Shown here: positions 55,867 to 64,000 of the stretch, in pieces
Layout: each line of letters begins with the position of its first letter
Position numbering within the stretch: position 1 is the stretch's first letter
Source: JBBSDP01 sp963754335
Lineage (GTDB): Bacteria; Planctomycetota; Phycisphaerae; Tepidisphaerales; Tepidisphaeraceae
Assembly: GCA_963754335.1 (NCBI GenBank)
Contig: CAVWFQ010000003.1
Coordinates: 1,364,001-1,428,000 of the forward strand
Length of the DNA stretch: 64,000 nucleotides
Direction of reading: 5' to 3'
Made by a program: the position numbers and the translations under genes
The notes under the pieces: generated by a model
The model's database searches: none
Told to the model about the DNA's origin: nothing
What the model saw: only the letters and a program-made list of their open reading frames with translations

Positions 55867-57296
55867 ATGACGCAAGATCAACAGGCATTTTCCGAATATC
55901 GCAATCTCATCACGCGCCGCTGGTTCTTTAAACAATGCGGCGTGGGACTGGGCGCAATGGCGCTCAACGAACTGCTGGGTGAAAAAACCGCTTCGGCCAG
56001 CGTCGCGGCCAATCCGATGGCGCCACGTCTCCCGCATTTTGCCGCCAAGGCAAAACGGGTGATTTATCTTTTCATGGCCGGCGTCCCAGCCATCTCGAAC
56101 TTTTCGATTACAAGCCGCAGCTTGCCAAATGGGACGGCAAACTTCCCCCCGCGGAATTGCTCAAAGGATACCGGGCGGCGTTCATCAATCCGAATTCGGC
56201 GTTGCTCGGTCCAAAGTTCAAATTCGCGCGTCATGGTCAGAGTGGCGCGGAGATCTCGGAGATCCTGCCGCACCTGAGCCAGGTCGTGGATGAACTGACG
56301 ATCGTGAAGTCGATGCACACCGATGCATTCAACCACGCTCCGGCGCAGATCCTCATGAACACGGGATCGCAGCTTTTTGGGCGTCCGAGCCTCGGAGCAT
56401 GGGCGACTTACGGGCTGGGGAGCGAGTCCTCGAATCTCCCGGCGTTTGTCGTCTTCAGCACCGGCACCAAGGGGACCAGCGGCGGCTCCTCCAACTGGGG
56501 TGCGGGATTTCTGCCCTCGATGTATCAGGGTGTTATGTTTCGAAGCGTCGGCGACCCGGTCCTTTATCTTTCCAATCCTAAAGGGATTGACGAGCAGCTT
56601 CAGCGTGACAGTCTCGATGCCATCCGCGATCTGAACGAAATGAAACTCACCGAGGTAGGGGATCCGGAAATCGCCACGCGGATCAACTCGTTCGAGATGG
56701 CGTTTCGGATGCAAGGGAGCGCGCCGGAGCTGATGGATTTATCGCGCGAGCCCAAATCGATTCTGGAGATGTATGGCGCGGAGCCCGGCAAGGCGTCGTT
56801 CGCCAACAGCGTGCTGCTGGCCCGGAGACTGGTGGAGCGCGGCGTGCGCTTCGTGCAGATATTCCACGAAGCCTGGGACCAGCACGGGAATCTCACCAAG
56901 GACATTCAGAAGAACTGCCGCGACACCGATCAGGCCACCGCCGCTCTCGTTGCCGATCTCAAACAGCGCGGCATGCTCGAGGATACTCTGGTGATCTGGG
57001 GCGGCGAATTCGGCCGCACGCCGATGGTGCAGGGGGGTAATGACGGCCGCGATCACCATCCCAATTGTTTCACCATGTGGATGGCCGGCGGCGGCGCCAA
57101 GCCGGGGATCACCTATGGCGAGTCCGACGAGTTTGGATTCAATGCCACGACCGACGCGGTCCATGTTCACGATCTGCACGCGACGATTCTTCGTCTCCTC
57201 GGCTTCGAGCACACCCGGCTCACCTACCGATTCCAGGGCCGCGACTTCCGTTTGACCGACGTCTTTGGGAAAGTGGTGAACGGATTGATCGCATGA
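55867..57296 (+). CDS. DUF1501 (sulfatase-like fold) secreted protein, frameshifted
   Basis: This protein has about 476 residues. An N-terminal twin-arginine-type signal (TRRWFFKQCGVGLGAMALN) is followed by the DUF1501 body. The frame breaks near 56085; the second frame continues with LFDYKPQLAKWDGKL. Conserved stretches include SMHTDAFNHAPAQILMNTG, LVIWGGEFGRTPMVQGGNDG and DLHATILRLLGFEHTRLTYRF (shown by ends). The family is related to alkaline-phosphatase/sulfatase folds and is usually encoded beside DUF1549/1553 proteins in planctomycetes. The substrate is unknown. Confidence 0.85.
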
Positions 57297-57370
57297 GTGG
57301 TATCGTGCTTGAAGCGGTCGCCGAACCCGTGAGAGGGTTGCACCGATTTCGCAGTGGAAGAGGAACGCCA

Positions 57371-57893
57371 ATGGAATCGAACGCAGCCTGGGGTAGGTGC
57401 AGGGTGATCCGAGCCTTCGCGCTCGTCGGCTTTTGCGCGCTGATCACTTTCTTCGGCTTTGCGCTATTCGGCGGCGAAGGATTCAGCCACCCAACCTTCG
57501 GACGGCTCAATCGTGCTGGGGACGGCCAATTCCCGGATTCATGGGTTTCAGCTTCACATCGAGCGAAAGCCTCGTCCGCATTTTGTCTATTGGGTCGACC
57601 CGCAGGAATACATTGAGTGGCCGCATGGGTGCGTGCAAGCCGGAAAGTTCACCGTGGAACTTACTTATTCCTGCGCGCCCAATGCGGGGGGAAATTTTGT
57701 ATTCACCGCCGGGACGGCGCGAATCACCGGGCATGCCGATCAGACCGGGGGATGGGATAAGTGGCGCACGGTGAGAATCGGGGATGTCGTCATCACGCAG
57801 GAGAAGACGTCCGCATTCCTCAAGGCTGACGGCCAGCCTCAGAATGCATTAATGGATGTGACGAAGGTGCGGCTGATCCCAGTGGCAAAATAA
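57371..57893 (+). CDS. Small exported beta-sandwich protein, frameshifted
   Basis: The start is ATG 57371 (MESNAAWGRCRVIRAF) with a hydrophobic export segment. The frame breaks near 57485, then the mature part reads GSIVLGTANSRIHGFQLHIE. It continues as a beta-rich domain with AGKFTVELTYSCAPNAGG, TGGWDKWRTVRIG and a C-terminal strand pair. This resembles carbohydrate-binding (CBM6/fucosidase C-terminal-like) modules. It follows the DUF1501 gene by 75 bases, so it is probably part of the same secreted system. Confidence 0.62.
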
Positions 57894-57972
57894 ATCGCGT
57901 AAGCGGAGGACAAAAGAAATCCGCCGCAAGCCGTTTGGATGCGACTCGCGGCGGATTTGGTTTACTTTCGCA

Positions 57973-57995
57973 CGCCGGGTCCAAAGGACCCGGCG
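57973..57995. repeat. CGCCGGGTCC hairpin
   Basis: Arms CGCCGGGTCC (57973-57982) and GGACCCGGCG (57986-57995) have a three-base loop AAA. It lies 25 bases beyond the stop of the minus-strand lipoprotein gene and 80 beyond the plus-strand gene. It could terminate either, though there is no T-run. The core is shared with the 44-bp palindrome at 24265-24308. Confidence 0.65.
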
Positions 57996-58019
57996 TGAGC
58001 GGAGTAGTGAAACTACTCG

Positions 58020-58499
58020 TTACTTGTTATCGCCAGGGAGACCCGGAAGTCCGCCGGGAAGCTTCAGATTCTTGCCCGCATCAACTGCGGTACGGAGCGC
58101 TCCGAGCTTGCTCTGAATTTCGGGCGGGAGTTTATCCTTCTGCGCCTCGAGCTTCTTAAGAAGCGAATCGGCGTCGTCCCAGTTCTTCGCCTTGATGGCC
58201 GCCTCAATCTTATCGAGAGTCGACTGTGCGTCGGCGCTGGGCGCATCAGGGGCGGTTACCGAGGGCGCTGTGGTCGGCGCTGCCGGGATTGCCGGGATAG
58301 CGGGAACAGCCACGTCTGGCACCGATGGCTTGGTCGAAGGACCAGGCAATTCAGGCGCGGCAGGCGTTGAGGCTTGCGGGGTCGGCGTCGGGACGGCAGG
58401 GGGCGTCGTCGGCGTGGCCGGTTTTGTGTCGTCCTTGTTGCAACCCAGCAACGTGACGCCACCCAGAGCCAGCGCCAATAAAGCGTTTGACTTCAACAT
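58020..58499 (-). CDS. Pro/Ala/Thr-rich lipoprotein
   Basis: This 159-residue protein from ATG 58499, with AAGGAG upstream, has a lipoprotein signal (ALALGGVTLLGCNKDD; Cys at about 20). A long Pro/Ala/Thr/Val-rich linker follows (about residues 25-95). A small helical domain (AQSTLDKIEAAIKAKNWDDADSLLKKLE, by ends) and a Gly/Leu/Pro-rich tail complete it. It is likely anchored to a membrane with an extended spacer. Function unknown. Confidence 0.75.
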   Translation of the reverse strand: MLKSNALLALALGGVTLLGCNKDDTKPATPTTPPAVPTPTPQASTPAAPELPGPSTKPSVPDVAVPAIPAIPAAPTTAPSVTAPDAPSADAQSTLDKIEAAIKAKNWDDADSLLKKLEAQKDKLPPEIQSKLGALRTAVDAGKNLKLPGGLPGLPGDNK

Positions 58500-58834
58500 T
58501 TCAATGCTCCTTTCCACCAATAGAAATGACGACCCCGCGGCGCGGGGATCGAGTCTTTCACTGTCTTACGGCCTATTCCTAACAGATGGCTCTGATTCGC
58601 ACAATTGCTCAAAGCGAACAGCCCGAAAGCGAATCCGCCGGCGATACCGAAGCAGCCGATCCGCATTGCATTTGGTTGATGCCGCTTTAACATTGACCAT
58701 CCGGCGGCGCGATATGGATGAAAACGATCTCCCCGCCGCTGGCCAAAGGAGACTTTTTGCACGCCGCCTCGCGTCCTGACAATCCTGCTCACGCTGCTTT
58801 CGCGCAAGTCACGGAAGGGGGTGATCGTCGGGTG

Positions 58835-59485
58835 ATGATCAACGCCACGTTCGTGCGAGTGATGATTGCGGTGACGATCGCCATTGTGCTGGCAATGACG
58901 TCGCTTATTTTCTACCGCTCGCAAACCGTAGTGGAGCCGACCGCCGCCATCATTGTGACCGGCGACAAGTATGAACGAGGCTCGAAAATTGTCGTTCGCG
59001 AATTCAATTCGCTGACCAGTGCTGACGGGCGCGAAGTTGCCAATACGACGTTGACCGGCGAAAACGAAAACGTCTCGCCGATCCTCGTTGAGCCTGGGGA
59101 ATACCATGTGACTGTGACGTCTCCGGACGATCAGACCCTGGCGGACGAGCATCTGCGAACTTATTTCATGCGATCGACGCCGGTCTCGCTCCCGACGTCG
59201 CTCATCGTGCTCGGGAACGACTCGTTCACTGACGCCCAGATCGCGGTAAGCGGGCTCGAAGACAGCAGCGATCGGGTCGTGACCCATTTGTCAGCCGAGA
59301 ATGATTATCGCGCCCTCGTGTACCGCAAGCCCGGCAAGGGCCAGATCACGGTGACGCAAAATGGAAAGGTTCTGATCGATCGGCAATTTGAGGTCTCGCC
59401 GGGCAGGCCCCGGCAGAAGCCGATCATCTTCCAGCTTGCTCCGCGCTATTCGACGGAAGAAGCGGATGTATCGCCGTCGGAGTAG
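58835..59485 (+). CDS. Single-pass membrane protein with beta-rich exported domain
   Basis: I chose ATG 58835 (MINATFVRVMIAVTIA); an upstream ATG 58718 would add 39 residues with no membrane character. One transmembrane helix (VTIAIVLAMTSLIFY) is followed by about 190 residues of strands containing repeats like KYERGSKIVVREF and GEYHVTVTSPDDQ, similar to carboxypeptidase-regulatory or Ig-like domains. It lies 12 bases before the dehydrogenase gene on the same strand. Function not recognised. Confidence 0.62.
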   Translation: MINATFVRVMIAVTIAIVLAMTSLIFYRSQTVVEPTAAIIVTGDKYERGSKIVVREFNSLTSADGREVANTTLTGENENVSPILVEPGEYHVTVTSPDDQTLADEHLRTYFMRSTPVSLPTSLIVLGNDSFTDAQIAVSGLEDSSDRVVTHLSAENDYRALVYRKPGKGQITVTQNGKVLIDRQFEVSPGRPRQKPIIFQLAPRYSTEEADVSPSE

Positions 59486-59497
59486 GCGGCATAGCCA

Positions 59498-60454
59498 ATG
59501 ACTTCAAGCGTTTTGCCACTTGTTCTGGTTACCGAAGGTTCCGATCCGCACCCCCTCGCATGGCTGCGAGATCGAGCCCGCGTGGTCGAGGCAGGCTCCG
59601 GCGACCCGCAATTCGAAGCCCATTTGCAGGAGGCCGACGGGCTCCTGGTACGCACTTACACGCGTGTTGATGACGCGATGCTCTCTCGATCGCCGCGCCT
59701 GCGGGTAGTGGGGCGCGGCGGAGTGGGTCTGGAGAACATCGATGTGGCGGCGGCGCACCGGCGCGGCATCGAGGTGGTCTACACCCCGGACGCCAACACG
59801 CTGGCGGTGGGCGATTTCGTATTTGGCTATATGTTGCAGCTTCTGCGGCCGTGGGCGTTTTTCCGGGAGCGCAGCTATGAGCCGAAGGAATTCAAGCGGA
59901 TTCGGGAAACCGTTCGAGGCAGGCAACTCAACGAACTGACGCTGGGCATTCTCGGAATGGGCCGGGTCGGCCGGCGCGTCGGCCACATCGCCGCCCGCGG
60001 ATTCGGAATGCGCGTGATCTACAACGATCTGCTCGATGTTCATTCCCAGCTCGAATTTCCGGCCGACGCCGTCGATAAGCCCACGCTCTATCGAGAGGCG
60101 GACGTGCTCAGCCTTCACGTGACGATGCTTCCTGGAAATGAAAATCTCGTCGGAGCGGCTCAGCTCGCGATGATGAAGCCGACCGCAATCCTCATCAATA
60201 CCAGCCGTGGAGAAGTACTCGACGCGAGCGCGCTGGGCGAGGTGTTGCGAGCGGGCAAGCTGGCCGGCGCGGCGATCGATGTCTTCCATCCCGAGCCGCC
60301 GGGGCAGGATTTACCTTTGCTTGGCCTCGACGATGTTCTGCTCACCCCGCACCTGGCGGCGCGAACTTACAGCGCAATGGAAAACATGAGTTGGGTGGTG
60401 AGGGATGTAATGGAAGTCCTGGAAGGCAGGCTTCCGAAATACCCGGCGCCCTGA
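59498..60454 (+). CDS. D-isomer 2-hydroxyacid dehydrogenase (SerA-like)
   Basis: The product has 318 residues. NAD-binding is by GILGMGRVGRRVG. The catalytic set is Arg in INTSRGEV, Glu in VFHPEPPG and His in LTPHLAARTYSA. The N-terminal substrate domain has VGRGGVGLENIDVAAA, as in phosphoglycerate dehydrogenases. It lacks the C-terminal ACT domain of many SerA proteins, so a serine-pathway role is possible but not proven; glyoxylate or hydroxypyruvate reduction are alternatives. The gene tail faces purSL (7-base gap, convergent). Confidence 0.87.
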   Translation: MTSSVLPLVLVTEGSDPHPLAWLRDRARVVEAGSGDPQFEAHLQEADGLLVRTYTRVDDAMLSRSPRLRVVGRGGVGLENIDVAAAHRRGIEVVYTPDANTLAVGDFVFGYMLQLLRPWAFFRERSYEPKEFKRIRETVRGRQLNELTLGILGMGRVGRRVGHIAARGFGMRVIYNDLLDVHSQLEFPADAVDKPTLYREADVLSLHVTMLPGNENLVGAAQLAMMKPTAILINTSRGEVLDASALGEVLRAGKLAGAAIDVFHPEPPGQDLPLLGLDDVLLTPHLAARTYSAMENMSWVVRDVMEVLEGRLPKYPAP

Positions 60455-60461
60455 AGTCAGC

Positions 60462-63317
60462 CTACCAGTGGAGCGTTCGCCTCCATGCTTCGCGCATCTC
60501 GTCGACCGCAATGATGACGTTTCGCTTCGCGAGCATCAGTTCCGGCGTGTCGCTGACGTCACCCAGATACGTGACGCGGCCAGCGTCGCCGAGAATCGAT
60601 TCGAACTTTTCGCGATCCTGTTCGGTGTGGGAGATTTCGACGATGTATCGCGCGGGCGATTCATTGAACAAAGCGTCGTCGTTGAAATCGTTGAGCAGGA
60701 TGGCCCCTTTCCCGGAGCCAATGCACATTTCCGCGAGGGCCACGAGCAACCCTCCTTCGCTGCAATCATGACTGGCAAAAACCAGCCGTTCGGCGATCGC
60801 GCGTGAAAATGCCCGGTGCAGTGATGCCCGTTGGGCAGGAGAGGCCGACGCTCCGGTTTTCGGTTCGACCAGAACAAGCGAATGATTGTCGGCTTTGAGA
60901 TCCATGGTTACGCAGTGGCGAACATCTTCAACCACGCCGATTGCGCTGATCAGCAGCGTGTTGGGAATCCGCAGAACCTCGCCGGTCTCCTGGTTGGTGA
61001 ATTGATTGTGCAGCGAATCCTTGCCGCTGATAAAGGGGATCGAGTAGGCGAGGGCGGCGTCGCGGCAGGCTTCGCAGGCACGCACGAGCGTGCCCATCGT
61101 CTGTTCGTTATCCACGCTGGGCCAGCAGAAATTATCAAGTATCGCGATCCGCCCCGGATCGGCGCCGACGGCGACGACATTGCGCACCGCTTCATCGATC
61201 GCCCAGAGAGCCATTTCGTACGGGTCCGGCACTTGCGGCGCGAGTCCGCATCCGAGGGCAATTCCGCGATGGCTCGACAGCTTGGGCCGCACCACCGCCG
61301 CATCCGATGGTCCGATTTGCAGTGGGCCAACCAGCGGCTTGATGACCGAGCCCCCCTGAACTTCATGATCGTACTGGCGGATGATCCAGTGTTTGGAAGC
61401 AATGTTGGGATGGGAAAGCAACTCGAGCAATCGCTCCCTGATCGTCGCTCCGGCGGTTGTCGCGATCGAGAAGAAATTGCTCGCAGCCGCCGCGACAGGT
61501 GCGGCAACGACCGCGCGCCGTCGCGGCATCGGAATTCCGTGATGCAGAAAGTCAACGGCGAGCCGACCGACTTCCGTCCCCTCGTAACTCAAGACGACTT
61601 CGCGTTCCGGCGTGCCAAACGTACCGATGACGGTGGCCTCGACGTCCTCGCCGGCGGCCAGATTCAGCAGCATTTGCAGGTTCTCTGGAGGAACGGACAA
61701 TACCATCCGTTCCTGCGCTTCGCTGATCCAGATTTCGTCGTAGCGCAACCCGTCATATTTGAGTGGAACCTTTTCCAGCTGAACGGAGACCCCGATTTTC
61801 TCACCCATTTCACCGACGGCGCTGGAAAGCCCGCCGGCGCCGCAATCGGTGATGGCGGTGAACAGGCCAAGGTCTCGGGCGCGAAGAATGACATCGGCCA
61901 TCTTCTTTTCCGTGATCGCGTTGCCAATTTGAACGGCGTGGGAAAATTCATCGGCGTGGGTGTCGGTCAATTCCGCGCTGGAGAAGGTCGCGCCATGAAT
62001 GCCGTCCCGTCCGGTGCGCCCGCCCATGACCACGACGGCATCGCCGGCGCGCGCCTTTTTCTCGATCTTGTCGCGCGGGATCAGGCCGACACATCCGCAG
62101 AAGACCAGGGGATTCCCGAGATAGCGGTCGTCGAAATAGACGGCGCCGTTGACCGTCGGAATTCCCATGCGATTTCCGTAATCGCGCACTCCCGCCACGA
62201 CCTGTTGAAGGATGCGTTTGGGATGAATGATGCCCTTGGGAAGACCCTTCCCGTAGTCGGGAAATGCCACGCAAAACACGTCGGTGTTAGCGACGGGTCT
62301 GGCGGCAAGGCCGGTGCCGAGTATGTCGCGGATGACGCCGCCGATTCCGGTCGCGCTGCCGCCGTAGGGTTCGATAGCGCTGGGATGATTGTGCGTCTCG
62401 ACTTTGAAGCAGACCGCGTCTGTTTCATCGAAAGCGATGACGCCGGCATTGTCGGAAAAAACCGAAAGGCAAAACCCCGGGTTCTGTCCCGAAGCCATCA
62501 ACTGCATTGTGCTCGCGAAGATCGTTTCCTTGATCAGGTTCGAATACGTTCTGGTTTCGAGCGTCTTGCCCGCGTCGTCGCGCACCTCCACGTCGACAGC
62601 ACTTTTGAGCGTTTTGTGAACACAATGCTCGCTCCAGGTCTGAGCAAGCGTCTCCAGTTCGATATCGGAGGGCTCGCGCTCCTTTTCGCGAAAGTAGGCG
62701 CGGATGGCCTTCATCTCGGCCGGCGAAAGAAACAGATGCCCTTCGCGGCTGAGGCGAACAAGCTGCTCATCGCTCAGCGCTCGCAAATTCACGTGGCGGA
62801 GCTGAAACGGGTGGGTGTGCCCGCGCTCAAACTGGGGCGGAACATACGGATCGAAGTGGACCGACTCGATGACTCCGTTGGCCAGGGCGCGGTTGGCGAT
62901 CTGTTGAAGTTGATCACGCGGGATTGTTTGTTCGAATAGCCAGGCCCGACCGGTCCGAATCTCGCGCACGGCCATTCCCATATCCCGCAGCGCCATTTGA
63001 GTTGATGCGGCGACCGGATCCATTACGCCCGGTTTGAGGTGGACTTCGATTCGGGCGGCGGCCGCTTCGACCTGGGCCGGGTCGAACAGATCCGCCCGTT
63101 CCACAATCGGGTCGGCGAGCAATTCGCCTGCCGCGCGGTGCAGGGCGGTCGCATCGGCTTCCACATCAATCAGAAAAATGCGCCGAGCCCTGATCGGCCC
63201 GACATCTTCGATGAGCAGCTCGGCGATCTGTCGCCGCAACGCTTCGCCGAGCGGATCGGGCCCAGCTTCCCCATTCCCGCTCACGGCGGCAGTCCGCACG
63301 TCGATCCGATAAATCAT
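60462..63317 (-). CDS. purL: Phosphoribosylformylglycinamidine synthase, PurS-PurL fusion
   Basis: This 951-residue protein carries out the ATP-dependent step from FGAR to FGAM in purine synthesis. Residues about 85-140 resemble PurS (IEVHLKPGVMDPVAASTQMA). The PurL body follows with TWSEHCVHKTLKSAV, the AIR-synthase-type GATGIGG-like region (GGSATGIGGVIRDILGTG) and HDCSEGGLLVALAEMC. There is no glutaminase (PurQ) domain, which would be a separate gene. The frame is intact. It is convergent with the dehydrogenase. Confidence 0.92.
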   Translation of the reverse strand: MIYRIDVRTAAVSGNGEAGPDPLGEALRRQIAELLIEDVGPIRARRIFLIDVEADATALHRAAGELLADPIVERADLFDPAQVEAAAARIEVHLKPGVMDPVAASTQMALRDMGMAVREIRTGRAWLFEQTIPRDQLQQIANRALANGVIESVHFDPYVPPQFERGHTHPFQLRHVNLRALSDEQLVRLSREGHLFLSPAEMKAIRAYFREKEREPSDIELETLAQTWSEHCVHKTLKSAVDVEVRDDAGKTLETRTYSNLIKETIFASTMQLMASGQNPGFCLSVFSDNAGVIAFDETDAVCFKVETHNHPSAIEPYGGSATGIGGVIRDILGTGLAARPVANTDVFCVAFPDYGKGLPKGIIHPKRILQQVVAGVRDYGNRMGIPTVNGAVYFDDRYLGNPLVFCGCVGLIPRDKIEKKARAGDAVVVMGGRTGRDGIHGATFSSAELTDTHADEFSHAVQIGNAITEKKMADVILRARDLGLFTAITDCGAGGLSSAVGEMGEKIGVSVQLEKVPLKYDGLRYDEIWISEAQERMVLSVPPENLQMLLNLAAGEDVEATVIGTFGTPEREVVLSYEGTEVGRLAVDFLHHGIPMPRRRAVVAAPVAAAASNFFSIATTAGATIRERLLELLSHPNIASKHWIIRQYDHEVQGGSVIKPLVGPLQIGPSDAAVVRPKLSSHRGIALGCGLAPQVPDPYEMALWAIDEAVRNVVAVGADPGRIAILDNFCWPSVDNEQTMGTLVRACEACRDAALAYSIPFISGKDSLHNQFTNQETGEVLRIPNTLLISAIGVVEDVRHCVTMDLKADNHSLVLVEPKTGASASPAQRASLHRAFSRAIAERLVFASHDCSEGGLLVALAEMCIGSGKGAILLNDFNDDALFNESPARYIVEISHTEQDREKFESILGDAGRVTYLGDVSDTPELMLAKRNVIIAVDEMREAWRRTLHW

Positions 63318-63362
63318 GCGGAGATTCTATCGAACTGGCGGCGCGATGGAATGACCTGATGT

Positions 63363-63422
63363 TTGTGGTGCAGGCTTCCAGCCTGCTGATTCGGGGGAGC
63401 AGGCTGGAAGCCTGCGCCACAA
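63363..63422. repeat. 25-base-arm inverted repeat between purSL and the glycosyltransferase
   Basis: The left arm (63363-63387, containing GCAGGCTTCCAGCCTGCT) pairs with the right arm (63398-63422) with one G-T wobble and a ten-base loop. It lies upstream of purSL and downstream of the glycosyltransferase, so it may end the latter's transcript. It belongs to the same kind of dispersed GC-rich hairpins as at 2083-2143. Confidence 0.75.
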
Positions 63423-63453
63423 CCAATCACTCAGACGTGCAAAAAAGAAACGA

Positions 63454-64000
63454 TTAGATCTGAGATCGCAGGGCGATCGGACCTTGTTTCGGCGCGAGCA
63501 GCTCCAGGGCGGTGGCGTAAACCATTGCCGGGGTCACCCGGGTCATGCAGCGGTGATCGAGAGGACAGACTTTTTTCTGGCAGGGTCCGCAAAAGACCTT
63601 CACCGCCACCTGGCGTTCTTTCGCGTAATAGATTTCGGTCCATTCGGGATGGGTGGGTCCGAAGATCGTCACCACCGGCACGTCCATCGCGGCCGCGATA
63701 TGACGCGGGCCGGTGTCGTTGGTCACCATCAGGTCGCAACGACGAACGATCTCTTTCAGCCCACTGAGCGTCAATCCTTTGTTTGAAAGATCGATCGGGG
63801 CATGACGCATATAACGCTTGACGGAATCGACGATCGGCCGTTCCCTGGGGGCGGCGCTGATCAGGACCGATGCGCCCAGCTCATCGATGAACCGATCGCC
63901 AAGCTCAGCGAAATATTCCGGCCGCCAGCACTTGGCGGCGCCATACTCGCGCCGGGATTGAGCAGAATCAGCGGCGCGGCGCCGGTCGATCCGGGCCGAT
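63454..64000 (-). CDS. Glycosyltransferase family 9 (heptosyltransferase-like), C-terminal part, frameshifted
   Basis: The gene runs off the right edge. The visible part contains WRPEYFAELGDRFIDELG and the GT9 signature LMVTNDTGPRHIAAAMDVP with VVTIFGPTHPEW, which binds the ADP-heptose donor. A Cys-rich tail (CGPCQKKVCPLDHRCM) is typical of the family. A break near 63950 separates LLNPGA from EYGAAKCW; one base restores the frame. It probably adds a sugar to LPS core at the inner membrane. Confidence 0.8.
   Translation of the reverse strand, partial: SARIDRRRAADSAQSRREYGAAKCWRPEYFAELGDRFIDELGASVLISAAPRERPIVDSVKRYMRHAPIDLSNKGLTLSGLKEIVRRCDLMVTNDTGPRHIAAAMDVPVVTIFGPTHPEWTEIYYAKERQVAVKVFCGPCQKKVCPLDHRCMTRVTPAMVYATALELLAPKQGPIALRSQI

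Noticed and set aside
60831..62939. 702-residue plus-strand ORF opposite purSL
   Set aside because: It is fully antisense to a clear PurL and its translation is Arg/Asp/Gly-rich without motifs; a typical GC-rich shadow.

Overview
The window looks like a piece of a planctomycete chromosome, possibly Phycisphaerae-like (inference). It is GC-rich. It carries the DUF1549/DUF1553 plus DUF1501 secreted pair typical of Planctomycetota, a BatA-like membrane protein, a PurS-PurL fusion, a Tad-type protein and Pup-ligase family genes. No rRNA, tRNA or CRISPR was seen. At least sixteen ORFs break in mid-domain and resume in another frame, in unrelated genes across the whole window. I treat these as probable sequencing or assembly indels and give each such gene as one feature with the break marked.

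Layout. 0-3.7 kb: end of a BatA-like gene, an EamA transporter and an MFS transporter. 3.6-8.0 kb (minus): a six-gene Mrp/Mbh-type cation/proton antiporter module. 8.0-16.0 kb (minus): a HEAT-repeat protein, then a transglutaminase / ATP-grasp-alpha-E / transglutaminase-DUF2126 operon. 16.2-17.7 kb: fumarase. 17.75-34.0 kb: the protein-modification island. 34.3-43.0 kb (minus): a TadG-like protein, three tandem REC-GGDEF regulators, a large hybrid histidine kinase and a CheY-like receiver. 43.1-48.8 kb (minus): an ABC exporter, a small BamE-like protein, a SEL1-repeat protein and a truncated gene. 48.7-52.7 kb: mobile-element debris, namely a complete IS4-type element, a collapsed transposase, a broken RAYT and an intact RAYT between two REP hairpins. 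52.9-57.9 kb: DUF1549/1553, DUF1501 and a secreted beta-sandwich protein. 58-64 kb: a lipoprotein, a membrane protein, a hydroxyacid dehydrogenase, purSL and the end of a heptosyltransferase.

The key region is 17.75-34.0 kb. One minus-strand gene set encodes a ubiquitin-like conjugation cascade: an FHA-RING protein (E3 candidate), a ThiF-type E1, an E2-fold protein with an HPN...Cys active site, a 92-residue beta-grasp protein ending in Ala-Gly, and a JAB/MPN peptidase. Next to it sits a Pup pathway: a 64-residue Pup-like protein ending in Gly-Gly-Gln between a Dop-like and a PafA-like gene, plus an Mpa/ARC-type AAA ATPase. A ClpA/B-D1-like AAA protein and two TPR proteins follow. Two cysteine-containing winged-helix proteins and an HTH protein are probable regulators. 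The FHA-RING/E1 pair and the E2-to-TPR operon each have upstream the same three-copy ATCTCA element with identical 21- and 14-bp spacing, which suggests common control. No 20S or HslV subunit lies in the window, and the ATPase lacks the usual proteasome-docking tail.
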